A stretch of DNA of 64,000 nucleotides, taken from positions 4,402,001 through 4,466,000 of the forward strand of contig NC_135259.1 in NCBI RefSeq assembly GCF_964204865.1, given 5' to 3'. Shown in pieces: positions 1 through 13,050 of this stretch; the stretch's first letter is position 1, and the number at the start of each line of letters is the position of its first letter. The stretch is from Styela clava (taxonomy: Eukaryota > Chordata > Ascidiacea > Stolidobranchia > Styelidae). Position numbers and translations under genes: made by a program. The notes under the pieces are model-generated. The model did not search any database, was not told where the DNA came from, and worked only from the letters and a program-made list of their open reading frames with translations.

Positions 1-144
1 CAGTTGGTCACGAATTGCGGTAAATCACCCCTTGCCGCGCGAAGTTGTGCATTGGCAACAAAGGCTCTGGAGCTTAATTCTTCGTGTTTTAACTCCGCGC
101 TAAAAAACGATTATTTATCACTTGTATTCATCTCCTATATCAGG

Positions 145-2850
145 TCAGGTTTCTGCAGATTCTACCCCCGCATTAGATGATTCCGTTGTTCGTTGTAAAG
201 ATTCATAGTCAGGTAAAATAAACATTGGAATGAGATTCGTTTCCGTTTTGTCTTCTCCATCTTCTGCATACCAGGATCCATATTCAGGAGGTTTGTCATC
301 AAAGTGATTCACTTCTGGATTCTCCAGATCCAACGCCAGAGAAATTGTCGGTATTTGACCTGAGTAGTAGTACACAGTAGTTAAATATTTTCGAATAACG
401 ATTTACACAAGCTTGACAAAACTGCATTGTTTTTGGGCGCCCCAGAAGGTTGTGTACCAACATGGAGGTAACTAATTTTGTTCGCCTACTCTACATCAAG
501 TTGTGTAAATGGGCTCTGTCCCCGAACTCGTGATATAACTAAAATAAAGAAATCGGAATAAATTTATGGCTCATCCCTAACCTGGTACACACACTACGGC
601 AGTGCCGTTTTTTGTATTTTGTTGAAACCAAATAGTACTTTACCAGTTTGATTTCCTTCGTTGATCTGAGTTGTAGGAGAACGTTTCTTTTTACAACAAA
701 ACCAACAAAAACAGCACAAACCAATTACTCCAACAGGAATACAAACGCTTACAATAATGATTTGTGTCCTTTTATAAAATAAAAAAAAGTATAAATAATA
801 AACAAATTGTTACTTTCTATTTAGTATTAAAATTCTATGGATACGGTATATGCTCACATTTCTTCAAAAATTGTTTCAAGATTCGTCGTTTTTATATAGC
901 TTTTCATACTCGCTGTTTGCAAGCGCAATGTTAAAATGGTGAGTAGAGATGAAATTGAATCATATATTTGACAGATAATAAAGATTTCTTAATGTGGAAT
1001 TGGGACAAGAACAAAGACGCTTTTATGTTCATTCATAGATACAATTTCGCTCGAGTACTGTACTTCCCAAAGATAAAATTATTTGTTTTTTGCACTATAT
1101 TTTCGATAATTTTTTGGCGCTCCCGTAGTATGTGCACCAAGATGGCGGACATCGGAACGTAGTATGTGTTCCACGTTAGGGTTAGGCCATAATTTCCCCA
1201 TATTTTAGTTCTACCACGAGTTTGGGGACTAGCCAAATGACTCCCGTAGTATTTGTACCTGAAATTGTGGCCTAACCCTAACATGATACACATAGTAGGT
1301 TCCGATTTCCGCCATTTTGGTTCACATACTACGCAGGTATCATTTTTTTTTGCTTTAGATCGTCAATTCTATATAGAGCAAGTCTGGCTGAAAATTGAAA
1401 TCGCTTATCGTTAGACGCGGTAAATGATTTTAAAAATAAATAAGGATTTTGTACTCTGTACGATAGTGTTTTTCTAATATTTCTGTATCATATTCTGCTT
1501 TCGAACAGCATACATTAGAGGAGCAGCAACGTCTTTCAGCTGGGCATCCCATATGCCATTGACAATATCGACCTTACAAAACATTAAACATTAAAAACAA
1601 TCAATTATATGGAAAGAAAAGTAGAATAAAATGTGGTCTGTTTACAAAATATATACACCCCTCGCTCTGACAAAAAAACAGAACAGCTATTTGAGTTATG
1701 GTACCATGCAATAAAGAACGGTAATCAATCCTTTCACTATAGCATATTTAATTTATCCCAACCATTTTCAGTTTGTTGTTGTGAATCGAACTAGTATTCA
1801 AGTATGTGCTTTTGTTCTTTCGAAAAAGATTTGCTCTGTCAAAATATTTTTATAATTTATTATCTGGCACTAAAATCATGCTTTCCGTGTCTGAATAAGT
1901 ATTGGGATTTACGACAAATCAATACGACAAACGCATGCTGCAATTGCCTTGGTCATGCATAGCTGAATAAAATTGTAAGAAATTCTATCAAATTGTTTGA
2001 TGACTAATGCTCATGCGATTCGCGTCATTTAGTTTTACTAGAAATTCCGAAACTTGACTCATAAAACGATATGTAGTTTCTATAACCAGGGGATTTCTTC
2101 AATTTTGACGTTCACTCACTCCCTAGGGTTATCAAATGCAATAATAAGTTATTATAAAATTTGAAAACTCGTAAGCTGTATAGAGACACAGTCGCACTGT
2201 ATGGCGATCTACATTCTGATGCCTTGGGGGTGTGATGATAGAAATCGTTAATAGACTTTTGCCACATATACTAATTCACGTATAAAACGCTTAACCAAAT
2301 AAAGATGTTTATTTTTTTGCTTTAAATATTCTCTTTTTTTACATAATAAGTAGGACGACGAATGTTATTTAATATTGTTATTTTCATACCGTTTTGAAGT
2401 TAATTAGGGGTGATTAAAAAGTCAATATAATTCATGCTAGTTTTTCGGTACTTCCGAGGTTATGTACCAGGTTAGGGTTGGGCCATAATTTTATTCCGAT
2501 TTTTCTTACTTTAGTTCTATTACAAGTAAGGTAACTGTCTGGGTTAGCCAAGTGGATATACCCCCTGACCATAGCTCTTATATAACTAGTTATCTCTATA
2601 TTGGTACATACACTTCTGGAGCACCAATTTATCTATTATCAAAATTTAATGAGTGTATTCCTAATCGATCTACAATTTTGTATAAAGTATATAATGCTCT
2701 ACATTCGTAACTGTTATTCAAATATTTTGTAGTACATGAGTGGCGTATTTATACCGCATATCGTAATATAAAACCTCGCTTACCTTTAGCTTCTTGAATC
2801 ATCAGAATACTGATCATCAGAAAGACAAATGATATGTGTAATAATATCAT
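145..2850 (-). CDS. Shisa/WBP1-like small membrane protein, copy A
   Basis: Four exons on the minus strand: 2784-2850, 1455-1572, 644-768 and 145-359, summing to 525 nt (174 aa plus stop). Exon 1 encodes a signal peptide beginning MILLHISFVF. Exon 2 encodes a short ectodomain with cysteines at about residues 26, 32, 38, 39, 44 and 45. Exon 3 holds one transmembrane helix (about 65-87) ending in a Cys-rich, palmitoylation-like stretch and a KKKR stop-transfer. Exon 4 is an acidic cytoplasmic tail with a PPEY motif (127-130), the type bound by WW domains. Signal peptide, six-Cys ectodomain with two CC pairs, single helix and PPxY tail is the plan of the Shisa/WBP1/CYYR1-type (STMC6) adaptors; family placement is inference from that plan. 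Splice phases agree across all junctions. Its partner copy lies at 7268-9351. Introns carry three MITEs absent from the partner. Confidence 0.72.
436..606. mobile_element. MITE of the GGCGCTCC family in copy A intron 3
   Basis: Inverted ends GGCGCCCCAGAAGG and (reverse complement) GGCACTGCCGTAG, flanked by TGTTTTTG and GTTTTTTG, a near-perfect 8-bp target duplication. The matching intron of copy B lacks it, so it inserted after the duplication. Confidence 0.65.
1116..1341. mobile_element. MITE of the GGCGCTCC family in copy A intron 2
   Basis: Begins GGCGCTCCCGTAGTATG and ends with an inverted copy of GTAGTATGTGAACC. It carries the internal GTTAGGGTTAGGCCATAA block shared by other family copies. 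Copy B intron 2 lacks the insertion. Confidence 0.65.
2447..2625. mobile_element. MITE of the GGCGCTCC family in copy A intron 1
   Basis: Begins GGTACTTCCGAGGTTATG and ends CTTCTGGAGCACC, in inverted relation, with the family's TTAGGGTTGGGCCATAA core. The corresponding site in copy B (near 9023) runs straight through. Confidence 0.6.
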
Positions 2851-3919
2851 AGTTAGATCTACCTCTAGAATACAATTTTATAAAACTTAACACCGCCGAT
2901 CTGTAACGAGCGTACAAAATAAACTTAAACTGCCCATGGTGTCTTTGGCTTTTTAAGTTAACTATTAACTTCCTGATAAAGGAATGGTATGCGTGATGTT
3001 ACGCAATAACGTCAGACGCATGAGCATCAAAATACCCTTTTGAAGAAATCGTTCTCTTATTCGAGGCTTAGTATATTGTGCCATAAGAAATTCAAACTTT
3101 ATTTACACCCGATGTCTATTGTTTTACAAGATTATGTTGATTAAACCTATGCAAACTAGAGTTAATAAAAGGTCACTGTGCCGTGCCGACTTCTTTAAAA
3201 AAAATTCACGTGGAGAGAAGACAAGATAACATTCGAAATATATAATCATTCTGCATTTTATGAAAATATGTCGTCTAAAAATAAGTATGTTTTTCAGTAT
3301 TTTATTTTCGCGTTGCTGTTTCTAAACAAATATTTTACCATAGAGTTTTTGTATTTTCTCATTTACAACTGATTTTTTTGTAATTTTCAACATCGTGCTA
3401 TGAATACAACATAGTAATAACAGGAAGTAAAAAATTCGAATAGAGCAATTCATATTCTCAGGCAAAATACGAAACATGATATTCAACGCAACGGATAATT
3501 GGACAACAATGTACGCCTGAAAACTATATGACTGATTCGCATTACTCATAAAATCATGTTAGACATTGACTGTGAAAAACAATAAAAGTTTACTATCAGT
3601 GGGAATACTGTAAAATTACAGAAAATTGTTTTAGGAGAATGTTCGCGTTTTCAAGGTGACCCAAAAAATGGAACCCATAAATTTCATAATTTTGTCTACA
3701 GAAATGGAGTCAATTTTTTCTACACTTGAACTTCTGTTTGTGTATGATTGTACCCAAAGGTTTCAGTAGTCCAGGACATTTTGCACAAAAGTTATGTTCT
3801 CGAAAATGTACACATGCCGTCCTCGGCGTTGGATACAGACTAGCATCCGTTACGTTAAATTATCAATCACTCGCGCACACATCTCTATGGATTTTCCTCT
3901 GATTCTGCTACAATGGTAA

Positions 3920-4360
3920 CCTTGACTTCACTAATTGTTTGAGGATTGTTCTGATACACATTGTTCTTCAAATACTTTTTATTAAAGATAAAAATGCAGG
4001 GGGTTCAAGTCCGATGAATGAGTTGCTCACTCGACGCCACTGCTGACTCCTGATCAGCCTTTCTTGGATTCTCTTTCCCAACCAGTCAGTCAAGAACCAC
4101 TGGTAATCTCGACCAATCCCTATACACATTGTTCAATTGATATTCAGTACTTTTCCGGCACCATGGCGGAACGTTACATATGCACTGTTTGAGCTCTCTT
4201 ATTATCGCTTTCACACCATTACGAACCGATTTTGCCATGTTTAAAAATGATTACCCATGTCGTGCACTTTACTGAGCGTAACGGTTTCTGTCAGACTTAT
4301 TTGGAAGGTGCTGTGCACCAGTAAACATCAGCAGAGAGTGCTCGTCAACAGAAAACCAAG
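3920..4360 (-). pseudogene. Decayed mariner-type transposase, copy A
   Basis: Homologous to the clearer remnant at 12560-13050 but more damaged: a deletion removes part of the stretch before the second catalytic Asp. The GGCACCATGGCGGAACG stretch and the flanking codons are still recognisable on the minus strand. No autonomous element remains. Confidence 0.5.
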
Positions 4361-4615
4361 TGAGTGATAGACAATTTTGCGCAATCGATGCAAGTCTGTC
4401 TCTAATACCAAAGAGGTAATTTCGAACAGACTCTAGAGTCTAGAGAGAACAAAACTTGTGTACAAAGCGTCCTAGATCTCTGAAACTTCAAAGTTATCGC
4501 TATTTTATCTGTTTTTGCTAGCACCCCGGAAGCACAACTTTTACGAAACAATATTTCCTCTTCTGTTTGAAAACTAAATAGTGTCCCCTGTGCCCTGTCA
4601 CATTGTTAGTATTTA

Positions 4616-7104
4616 GTTAGGCCCAATTTTCTGCTGGTGTCCCATGCCCAAAAAAAACGAGTAGGGGTTCTCTTATTATCACGACACTCCATGAACGGAA
4701 CCGCGCGAACCACCAATATTTCAAAAGCCATCTAACTTAAAATATAATATTAAGAAACTTTAAATGACCTGTCCAATGGCACCCATTGCGCTAGGGGTCT
4801 GGAGATCGATTACGCCACCAGGAATCAGAAAGTAACAACAATAAACTACAAAGTCAAATTGCAGTCTGACTATTGAAAAACTGATACAGCAATAACCGGT
4901 ATAAAATAAGATTCATGCAGAAAGTTTATGAAACTGACAAAATTAGGTTTGCCAACCTTCCACTCGGGTCAAGCGAGGAGGAACAGAACTAATACTGACT
5001 ATCGTCTCAACAAGTCGCCTGAAAAGTAGTGACCAATTCCCAACCTAAACCTGGCCATTCACACCACGGAGAAAAGCAAATCACAATAACGCACCAAGAA
5101 GAGAGAAAGAATGCGTCAGTGCATCACTCTCGACAAATCTGTCACTAATTGCGACGTCTCCTTGACTGTTAATTGATTTAATTATTGTTGGGGTAACTAT
5201 CTTTTCCAATCTCCGGCATCGTTTGACGACACGCAACAGACATGGTAACTTTTTTACATGGGGCCCTTGCAGTATTCCCGCACCGTTGTAAGATTAAGGT
5301 TAATAGCATGAATAGATAGATTTTTAGGCTCTTAGCATCGTATTTTCTTCTGGTTTTATTTTATTAGAAAGGTGTATGCTTAAGTTTATTTCCATACATT
5401 CTGATAAAAACAATACAAATTCAGTTCAAATTAGTTCGCTTGAGTTCCTTCAACCTGGCGGTGCGTTGAAGTATGAGGGTATAGACTCGAAGATTTGTCC
5501 CCGTTAGTAATAAACAAAGCGCAGGGATATACAGAATTAGTTTCCTACCCATAAGTTAAGAAGGAATTGTTGAGATAAAAAGATATACTGCTGTAATGTA
5601 TATATCAAATCCACTTCCGTGTCTATGTAAGATCGGTAATGGTGATAATCCATATTATACCTAAGTTCTTGAATAACCAAAATGAAGATCAGATCACATT
5701 TACCTTACAAAATTGCTTAGAGATAACGTGAATGCGTTTTAAAAATTTGTATGTCTTGAAAAACCACCAATGTTATGAGTTATCTTTATCCAAACGTTAA
5801 TAAATAAGCAAGCTCAATAATACTCGGTATTTGTAAGTTCTTCTATTTATCCATCATCAATGAGCATCACTCTAATCCTAATGTATAGACACGAATGTCG
5901 AACGTTCTATATAATTGTTTAAATATATAAGTTAAAATAGACTATGAGTTAAAATAAAAAGAAAATTTTGGTTGGTCGGAAATTTGTAAAAAATATCGAC
6001 TAGCCTATTTTCCTCGTGAATATGAAAAACGGAAATCGATTGGTCCATCAGTTGTCGATGAGGAATAATTGTTTACAACAGCAACAACATCCCCAATGTT
6101 GCGTTGTTAACTTAATCGGATTACCAATAATGTAAACAGCACAAGGTAGGTAGGTCCCAGTGCAAATATCAATATTATTGTTCAATTATCATTTTGCTTC
6201 TCGTATTATCGCTACTTTGATGAAGTTACCTGAATACAAGAAGGCTGTGTACAAATATATATGTTTTGAGGCAGTGATGAAGTAAAGTCAAGGTTACCTA
6301 TTGTGGAAACGACCCGTTGTTTCTATTTTGGGCAGCGACCTTGGTTAGGCCGCATATATAGCGCTAAGACTGTCAGCTATCGTGGAAAATATTTTCACTT
6401 GTACCTTGTACAGACATAAATCGCTACTATGCTGTTTTTCGGTGCTATTGTGGATATTTCAATAAAAAAAAAAACATTTATTAATACTAAGGAAAAACTG
6501 AGAAATTTTTTAGGAAAAATATGCATTTGTCCTACTATAGCACCAAAAGTACAAAAATGTTTACTGGTTGCATGTCGATTGTATTTATAAATATGATGCG
6601 TATTTTAAGTTAAGACTAAAATGTCAACTATCAATAATCAGATGGCGGGGTATGGAAATAACTATAAAAGCGTACAAGGCTTGTTACGTATGGAGTTCGC
6701 AAAATAAAAATAGAGAAAGCTGGAACAAATATTGGATACATACATTATCTATTTTTAATAATACGTGTAGTGATTTATGTATGACGTAATAGAAAATGAA
6801 AAATATAAATACTGTTTATAAAATTAGATCGGTTGCATCGAAACTTGGCGATTCATATGCATATGCTGAACAATGTGAGCAAAAGTATAAACAAATATTC
6901 TATTATTTCATTTAACATCACCTTTCAATTTTTGCATTGCATTCTCCACCACTAAGTCGTTGATTGAAATGGTGGTTAAAAACTTTTAATGAATTAAAAA
7001 GCAAAAAATATAAATAAAATATTGTAACAGTGTAAAAATTTTAAAAATAAAATGTAAGGCAGGCAGTGAATTTCTTTCACAACATGTTTAATTTCGATAT
7101 TTGT
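4616..7104. other. Spacer without recognised genes
   Basis: AT-rich DNA between the two duplication units. The only open frames are short (up to 73 codons), AT-biased and without recognisable motifs or splice context. No RNA gene, tandem array or inverted-end element was recognised. Confidence 0.5.
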
Positions 7105-7267
7105 ATGGAAACTAGTGTACACAGTTAGACACGAACTGCGGTAAATTACGCCCTGCCGCGCGCGAAGTTGTGCCTTGGCAACAAAGGCTTTGGAGCTTAA
7201 TTCTTGGTGTATTAACTCCGCGCTGGAAATCGATTATTTATCACTTGTATTCACCCCCTATATCAGG

Positions 7268-9351
7268 TCAGGTTTCTGCAGATTCTACCCCCGCATTAGA
7301 TGATTCCGTTGTCCGTTGCAAAGAATCATAGTCAGGTAAAATGAACATTGGAATGAGATCCGTTCCCGTTTTGTCTTCTCCATCTTCTGAATACCAGGAT
7401 CCATATTCAGGAGGTTCGTCATCAAAGTAATTCACTTCTGGATTCTCCAAATCTAACGCCAGAGAAATTGTCGGTATTTGACCTGAGTAGTAATACAAAG
7501 TTGTTGATTATTTTCGAATAACGATATGACTAAACTGCATTAATTTTTAATAAATGTTTTCCGTTAAAATTTAGTAGTACATTACCAGTTTGATTCCCTC
7601 CGTTGTTTTGAGTTGTAGGAGAACGTTTCTTTTTACAACAGAACCAACAAAAACAGCACATTCCAATTACTCCAACAGGAATACAAACGCTTATAATAAT
7701 GATTTGTGTCCTTGCATGAAAGAAATAAAAAGTGTAAGCATATTGTTACTTTCTATTTAGTATTCAAATTTTATGAATAGTATACTATATTCTTATATTT
7801 TTCAGAAATTATTTTTGGTTTCTCATTTTAAACTTGCCATATTCACTTTAAGTAGGCGCAAAGTATGGATGAAATTGAAACATATATTTGACCGATTTCA
7901 GGATTTTTTACTGTGGGCCATGAACGGCGACACTTTTATGTCCATTCGCAGACTCAATTTTTCTTGTATGTTGTACTTCCGAGAATTATTTTTACTTTGC
8001 ATTAAATTGTGTGTTAATTTTTCATGTTATGGTTTTAATTCTATATTTTGATATTAAGATTGAGCTCTTATGGATTTATCCCACGCAAGTCTCATTGAAA
8101 GTGGCAACTGTGTATCTTCGGACGCGGTTAACTACTCAAAAGAATTTTAAACATTTCATACTCTGTACGATGAAATTTTTCTTTTACTTCTACATCATAT
8201 TCTGCTTTCGAACAACAGGCATTAGAGGAGCAGCAACGTCTTCCAATTGGGCATTCCATGTGCCATTGACAATATCGACCTTACAAAACAACATTGAACA
8301 CAATCAACAGTATGAAAAGAAAAGTAGAATAGAATGTGGTCTGTTCACAAAATATATATATATACACCCTCCGCATTGACAAAAAAAAAACAGAACAGCT
8401 ATTCAAGTTATGGTACGATGTAATAAAGAACTATAATCAATAGCAAACTGTAATTTATCCCAGCCATTCGGGGGTGTTGTGAACTGAACTAGTAGTATTC
8501 AAGTACGTACATTTGTTCTTACAATAAATCTTTCACAATTGCGACTCTGCCATAATATTCTTATAATTTATTACTTGGCACAAACAGCAGCCATTCATGT
8601 ATGATACTATACTGGAATTTATGAACGTAATTATTACAATATGTATGGATCTTGCCTCTTAATCTAGAACTTTCTTTGTCACGCATAGTTGATTGATATT
8701 CCATATGCGATTTGCGTCGTAAAACGTTACTAGAGACCGCGAAACTCGAATCATAGAAATAAGAGTAATTTCTGAGCGGGGATTTTTTCAATTTTGGCAG
8801 TTACTCATATAATCCAGATAGTTGTTCAATACCATAATGAATTATTATAAAATTCAGAAACTTGTAATGCGATCTACATTTTGATGCCTTGGGGTGTAAT
8901 GATAGAAATCTATGACAGCAGTTTGCCGCATACACTGATACACGAATATAACGCTTCACCAAATAAAGAATTGTGTTTTCTTGCTTTAATATTCTTTTTC
9001 TCAAAAATAATCCATGCTAGTTTTTCCATTATCAAAATCAAATGAGTATTTTCTATGCATTACCAAAATTAATCCACAATTTTGTTAACTATAGAAGGAG
9101 AGAGTTCGTCAAAAATGTATGAATGTAACTTCTGGCTTTCTTGAAACTGCATTTATTACATACTGTCGAGAGACGGATAGGTACAGCGCAGAGGCTTCAC
9201 ATTTTTAACTGTTATCCAAATATTTTGTAGTCCATGGGTGGCGTATTTATGAAACCTCATAACATAATATAAAACCTCGCTTACCTTTAGCTTCTTGAAT
9301 CATCAGTATACTAAGCATCAGAAAGACAAATGATATGTGTAATAATATCAT
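7268..9351 (-). CDS. Shisa/WBP1-like small membrane protein, copy B
   Basis: Tandem paralogue of copy A with the same four exons and lengths: 9285-9351, 8162-8279, 7586-7710 and 7268-7482 (525 nt, 174 aa). The signal peptide, all six ectodomain cysteines (RYC, MEC, RCC, ACC), the transmembrane helix, the KKKR stop-transfer and the PPEY motif are kept. Substitutions from copy A cluster in the ectodomain (ECPIGRR versus GCPAERR) and juxtamembrane segment (DVEVKEKFH versus DTEILEKHY), while the cytoplasmic tail is close to identical. Donor of exon 2 is GA|GTATGA, a usable but weak site that fits the phase. Both copies are open and correctly spliced on paper, so both look functional. A role as transmembrane adaptor for WW-domain partners is inferred from the PPEY motif only. 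Confidence 0.72.
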
Positions 9352-10339
9352 AGTTAGATCTACCTCTAGAATACAATTTTATAAAACTTAACACCGCCGA
9401 TATGTAACGAAATACAAAATAAACTTAGACTGCCCATGGTGTCTCAGGCTATTTAACTTAACTATAACTTCCTGATAAAGAAATGGTATGCGTGATGTTA
9501 CGCGTTGTACAATGCGGTTGATGACTTCATGCGCAATTACGTAAGAGGCACGAGCATTAAAATACCCTTTGAAGAAATCGTTCTCTTATTCTAGGCTTTG
9601 TAGGCTATATTTTGCCATAATAAATTTAAACCCTAATCACACTTGCTGTCTATTGTTTCATGAGATTATGTTGAATAAACTTAGGCAAACTAAAGTTTAT
9701 AAACTGTGCCGTACCGACTTCTTTAAATCAAATTTCCATGTGAAAAAATAACTAAAATAACGTCCGGAAAATATATTTGACTTGCATTGTATATAAATAT
9801 GCTGTCTAGTAACACGCAGAAATATTTCATACATTATACGAATCAGTATTTTGTTTTAGCGTTGATGTTTCCAAATTTAAGAAATGATAAAGATTTTACC
9901 ATGAGGGTTTATGAATTTTTTCATTTACAACAATACATTTTGTAATTATTACAAAAAATGTGCTATGAATTCAACATAATAATGACAAGAGGTAGAAAAT
10001 TCGAATACAGCAATTCATCAATATTGCCTTTTTTACATCTGAAAATTAACTGACTGTATCGCATTGCTCACATTACTCGCAAAGTTTACAATGAGTAGGA
10101 ATACTGTAAAATTACAGATAATTATATATATATGTTGGAAAATATTATTAAACAATACCAGGGAATACTTTAACAAAATGATTTCAGGAGAAAGTTCGCA
10201 TATGCAGGGTAACCCAAGCGGAACCTAGAAATTTCTTAATTACCGTACTCTACGGAATAAGGGGTAAATATTTAATTTTGACTACACTTGAACTTTTGTT
10301 TGTTGTATGATTGTACCCAAAAGTTTCAGTAATCTAGGA

Positions 10340-12423
10340 CAGTGATTCCCAAAGTGGGCGATATCGCCCCCCAGTGGGCGAAAACGATAAAGAGGGGGGC
10401 GAAAAAGTCGAAGGGGGCGATAGGGGGGCGATTTCGCAAAACCCGTTTTATGTTCGGCGCTTTTAATTCTGTACTCTGTGTGTATTCGCAGGCTTGAATC
10501 ATGTGGGCGATTATCACACCCGAAAGAATTTCTAAACTAGTCTTCGCAGTAAGGTGCGGTAGGGCAAAATACGGCCGGAGTAAAATAATCTGGCCCTGGA
10601 CGATTTACTGAATGGACCTTTCCCCGACCTTTGACCGCGGAAAATTCTTCCCATACTTTACCATTATAAAATTTTCGGTGCTTATTTTAAGAGTGGTTTC
10701 ACGAGTTGTTGCCTGTAAAATGGGGTATTAGTTTCAAACTATCTTTCTAATACATACCATTATACAATCTGTTTTTTTAAAGTACCGATAAAGAATTTTA
10801 GCCTAGTCTAACACAGCTATTTCTACACTAACTTTTGATTGCTGTATTCAAACTGAAAATCATAAGAAGACAAAGTAATCATTGACTTGTTTGATTTATA
10901 TATTTAAATTTTCGAAAAACAACTAAAAACTAACGAATATAATTCAAAAACGCGAAAATGAGGTAATGTTCACGACCACGTCTGAAAATCTGTCTGAGTG
11001 AGCGTGCCTGAGTGGATGCGAAAGGGGGCATTGTTACGTTTTTTGCATTTTGCTGATTGGCCAATGTCACGAAGTAAACAAGGACGTCTATGCCCAAGGT
11101 AACATCCAAACGGCGGTTTTGACGATAATTTTTTTTTTATTTATAATCTACGCTCGAGGAGTAAATAACATTTTTTTACGTAACAGAATTTATCGTGAGA
11201 CACGTTTAGACTACATTTCATTATATCCTAAAATTTCTATTGAACAGCTACTCGTTTAACGAGCCTACAATTTAAATATAATTAGACAAATGGAAACACG
11301 AAGAAAAGTTGATGCTGAGGGCAGGGGTTTAATAGCGCAGTCAATATTCGAATAATATATTGCAAAGAAAATAAAATTCATATTCTATTCGAGAGATTCA
11401 TCACTGCTTAATTTTTGTAAGAATGTATCTTCTTAAAGAAAATCTTTATTAAAATTCCACAAATCATGCCAAAATATTTACTTCGATGTTTGGAAGTGCA
11501 TATTTGTGCGAACAATTATTTTCGAAAATGAACATTACAAAGAACAAGCAAAGAACTGGGATTAGTGATGCCCATTTAGAAAAAGTTCCTTGGCGTCGTA
11601 AAGCTATCCAGCGTGAAGCAGCAACAAGACAGTGTCACATTAAATGTCACTGTAATATTTTTTCAATACGACTGAGTTGAGTTCACGAATTGTCGCAGTT
11701 TTCGCGCGCTGTTCCGTTTTTAACTTTCAAAAAATATATGCGACCCGCAAAAGCCTAGCAACCCTGAATTTTGTCCTGCAAGCAACATAAAATTTGCCGA
11801 CCCCTGGGCCGTAGCCGATAGTCGGTCACGGCTTCTTCCACATCCGAGTCCATGAATCCAAAAACAAATGGCTGGGTAATTATGGACTGGTGATCGGACT
11901 GGAGGCCGTGGTAGGATGAGGAATCGGGGATGAATTTCACCGAAGTATTTTGGTGCAGGTCATCAGGCTGTACGAATGAATGAGATGTACGAAAATCATT
12001 ATTATAAGTTTGGGAAAATTAACTTTGTTTTCATTATTTTAATGTGAAATGGGGTGAATTTAGGAAGTGAAATGCTTATAAGGCAAGAGTACACGGCGGT
12101 TTTTGAGGAGGTAGAATCCTGGATTCTTTCATTTCCGACCTATTATATGGGGGAAAGGGGTTTTCAGCCGTGCTACTATTGCTATCAAAACAACGAAATC
12201 GCCTTTCCACCAGTAAACGGGGTAATTTTAGAAATAATAAAAACTCGCAGAAGAACACCAAGCTCATCTATCTCATTAAAAACACTATAAACTATGATTT
12301 GTCTTTTTATTTGGTCTATAATATATTCGTTTCTGACTTTACATTTTTTGTATTGCCGGGGGGCGATGAAGGTGTATAAACTACTTTAGGGGGGCGATGG
12401 ACAAAAAAGTTTGGGAACCACTG
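10340..12423 (+). mobile_element. hAT-superfamily transposon, degenerate (2,084 bp)
   Basis: Terminal inverted repeats CAGTGATTCCCAAAG and CAGTGGTTCCCAAAC, flanked by a perfect 8-bp target duplication ATCTAGGA (10332-10339 and 12424-12431). An open stretch at about 11486-11650 begins MFGSAYLCEQLFSKMN and continues to DAHLE, which is the conserved C-terminal dimerisation region of hAT transposases. The remainder of the transposase is not intact. GC-rich subterminal GGGCGAT tracts lie near both ends. The paralogous site in copy A (GTCCAGGA at 3769-3776) is empty, so insertion followed the duplication. Confidence 0.85.
11808..11930 (+). repeat. 3' part of a tRNA-derived SINE inside the hAT element
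   Basis: Matches the body of the SINE at 39140-39483: the GTCGGTCACGGCTTC, TCCATGAATCCAAAAAC and GGAGGCCGTG blocks appear in the same order. The tRNA-like head is missing. Confidence 0.55.
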
Positions 12424-12559
12424 ATCTAGGACATTGCGCTCAAAAGTTATGTTCTCGAAAATGTTCCAAATGCCGTCCTTGGCGTTGGAGACAGACTGCG
12501 TCCTTTGCGTTAAATTTTCAATCACTCGCGTACAATTCTATATGGGTTTTTAGCGGATT

Positions 12560-13050
12560 CTGTTGCAATAGCAACCTTGACTTCACCAATTGTTTGAGGA
12601 TTGTTTTGATCTACATTATCCTTCGAATACCCTTTATTAAAGATGAAAACGTAGGGGGTTCAAGTCCGATGAAAGAGGTGCCCACTTGACGCCACTGCTG
12701 ATCAGACTTTCTCGAATTTTCTCTCTCAATCAGTCAAGGATGTGATTTGATGTGTAGGGGATCGTATTGTCATGCTGGAACCACTGGTAATTTCGATCAA
12801 TCCCTATACACATCGTCCAATTAATATTCAGAGCTTTTCCGGCACCATGGCGGAACGTTACATAATTATTCACAGTTTGAGTCCTCTCGTTATCGCCTTC
12901 AAACCATTGCGGACCGATTTTGCCATGTTTGGAAATGATTACCCATATAGTGCTCTATCTGAGTGTAACGGTCTCTGTCAGACTCTCTTCGGAGGTGATG
13001 TGCCCCTGGAAACATCAGCGGAGAGTGCTTTTCAGCGGAAAATCAAGTGA
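12560..13050 (-). pseudogene. Decayed mariner-type transposase, copy B
   Basis: Minus-strand translation shows a W-F-Q-H-D-N motif, then about 34 residues on a W-A-P-L-S-S-D-L-N-P-L motif. This is the spacing and sequence style of the second and third catalytic acids of mariner/Tc1 transposases. A TGA interrupts the frame shortly after the second Asp and the C-terminus is truncated. The same remnant occurs in copy A, so the element was resident before the segmental duplication. Confidence 0.6.

Noticed and set aside
8011..8379. Plus-strand ORF of 122 codons
   Set aside because: Antisense shadow of exon 2 and intron of the minus-strand gene copy B.
11486..11680. ORF starting MFGSAYLCEQLFSKMN as a host gene
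   Set aside because: It is the hAT dimerisation region within an element bounded by inverted ends and target duplications; not an independent gene.
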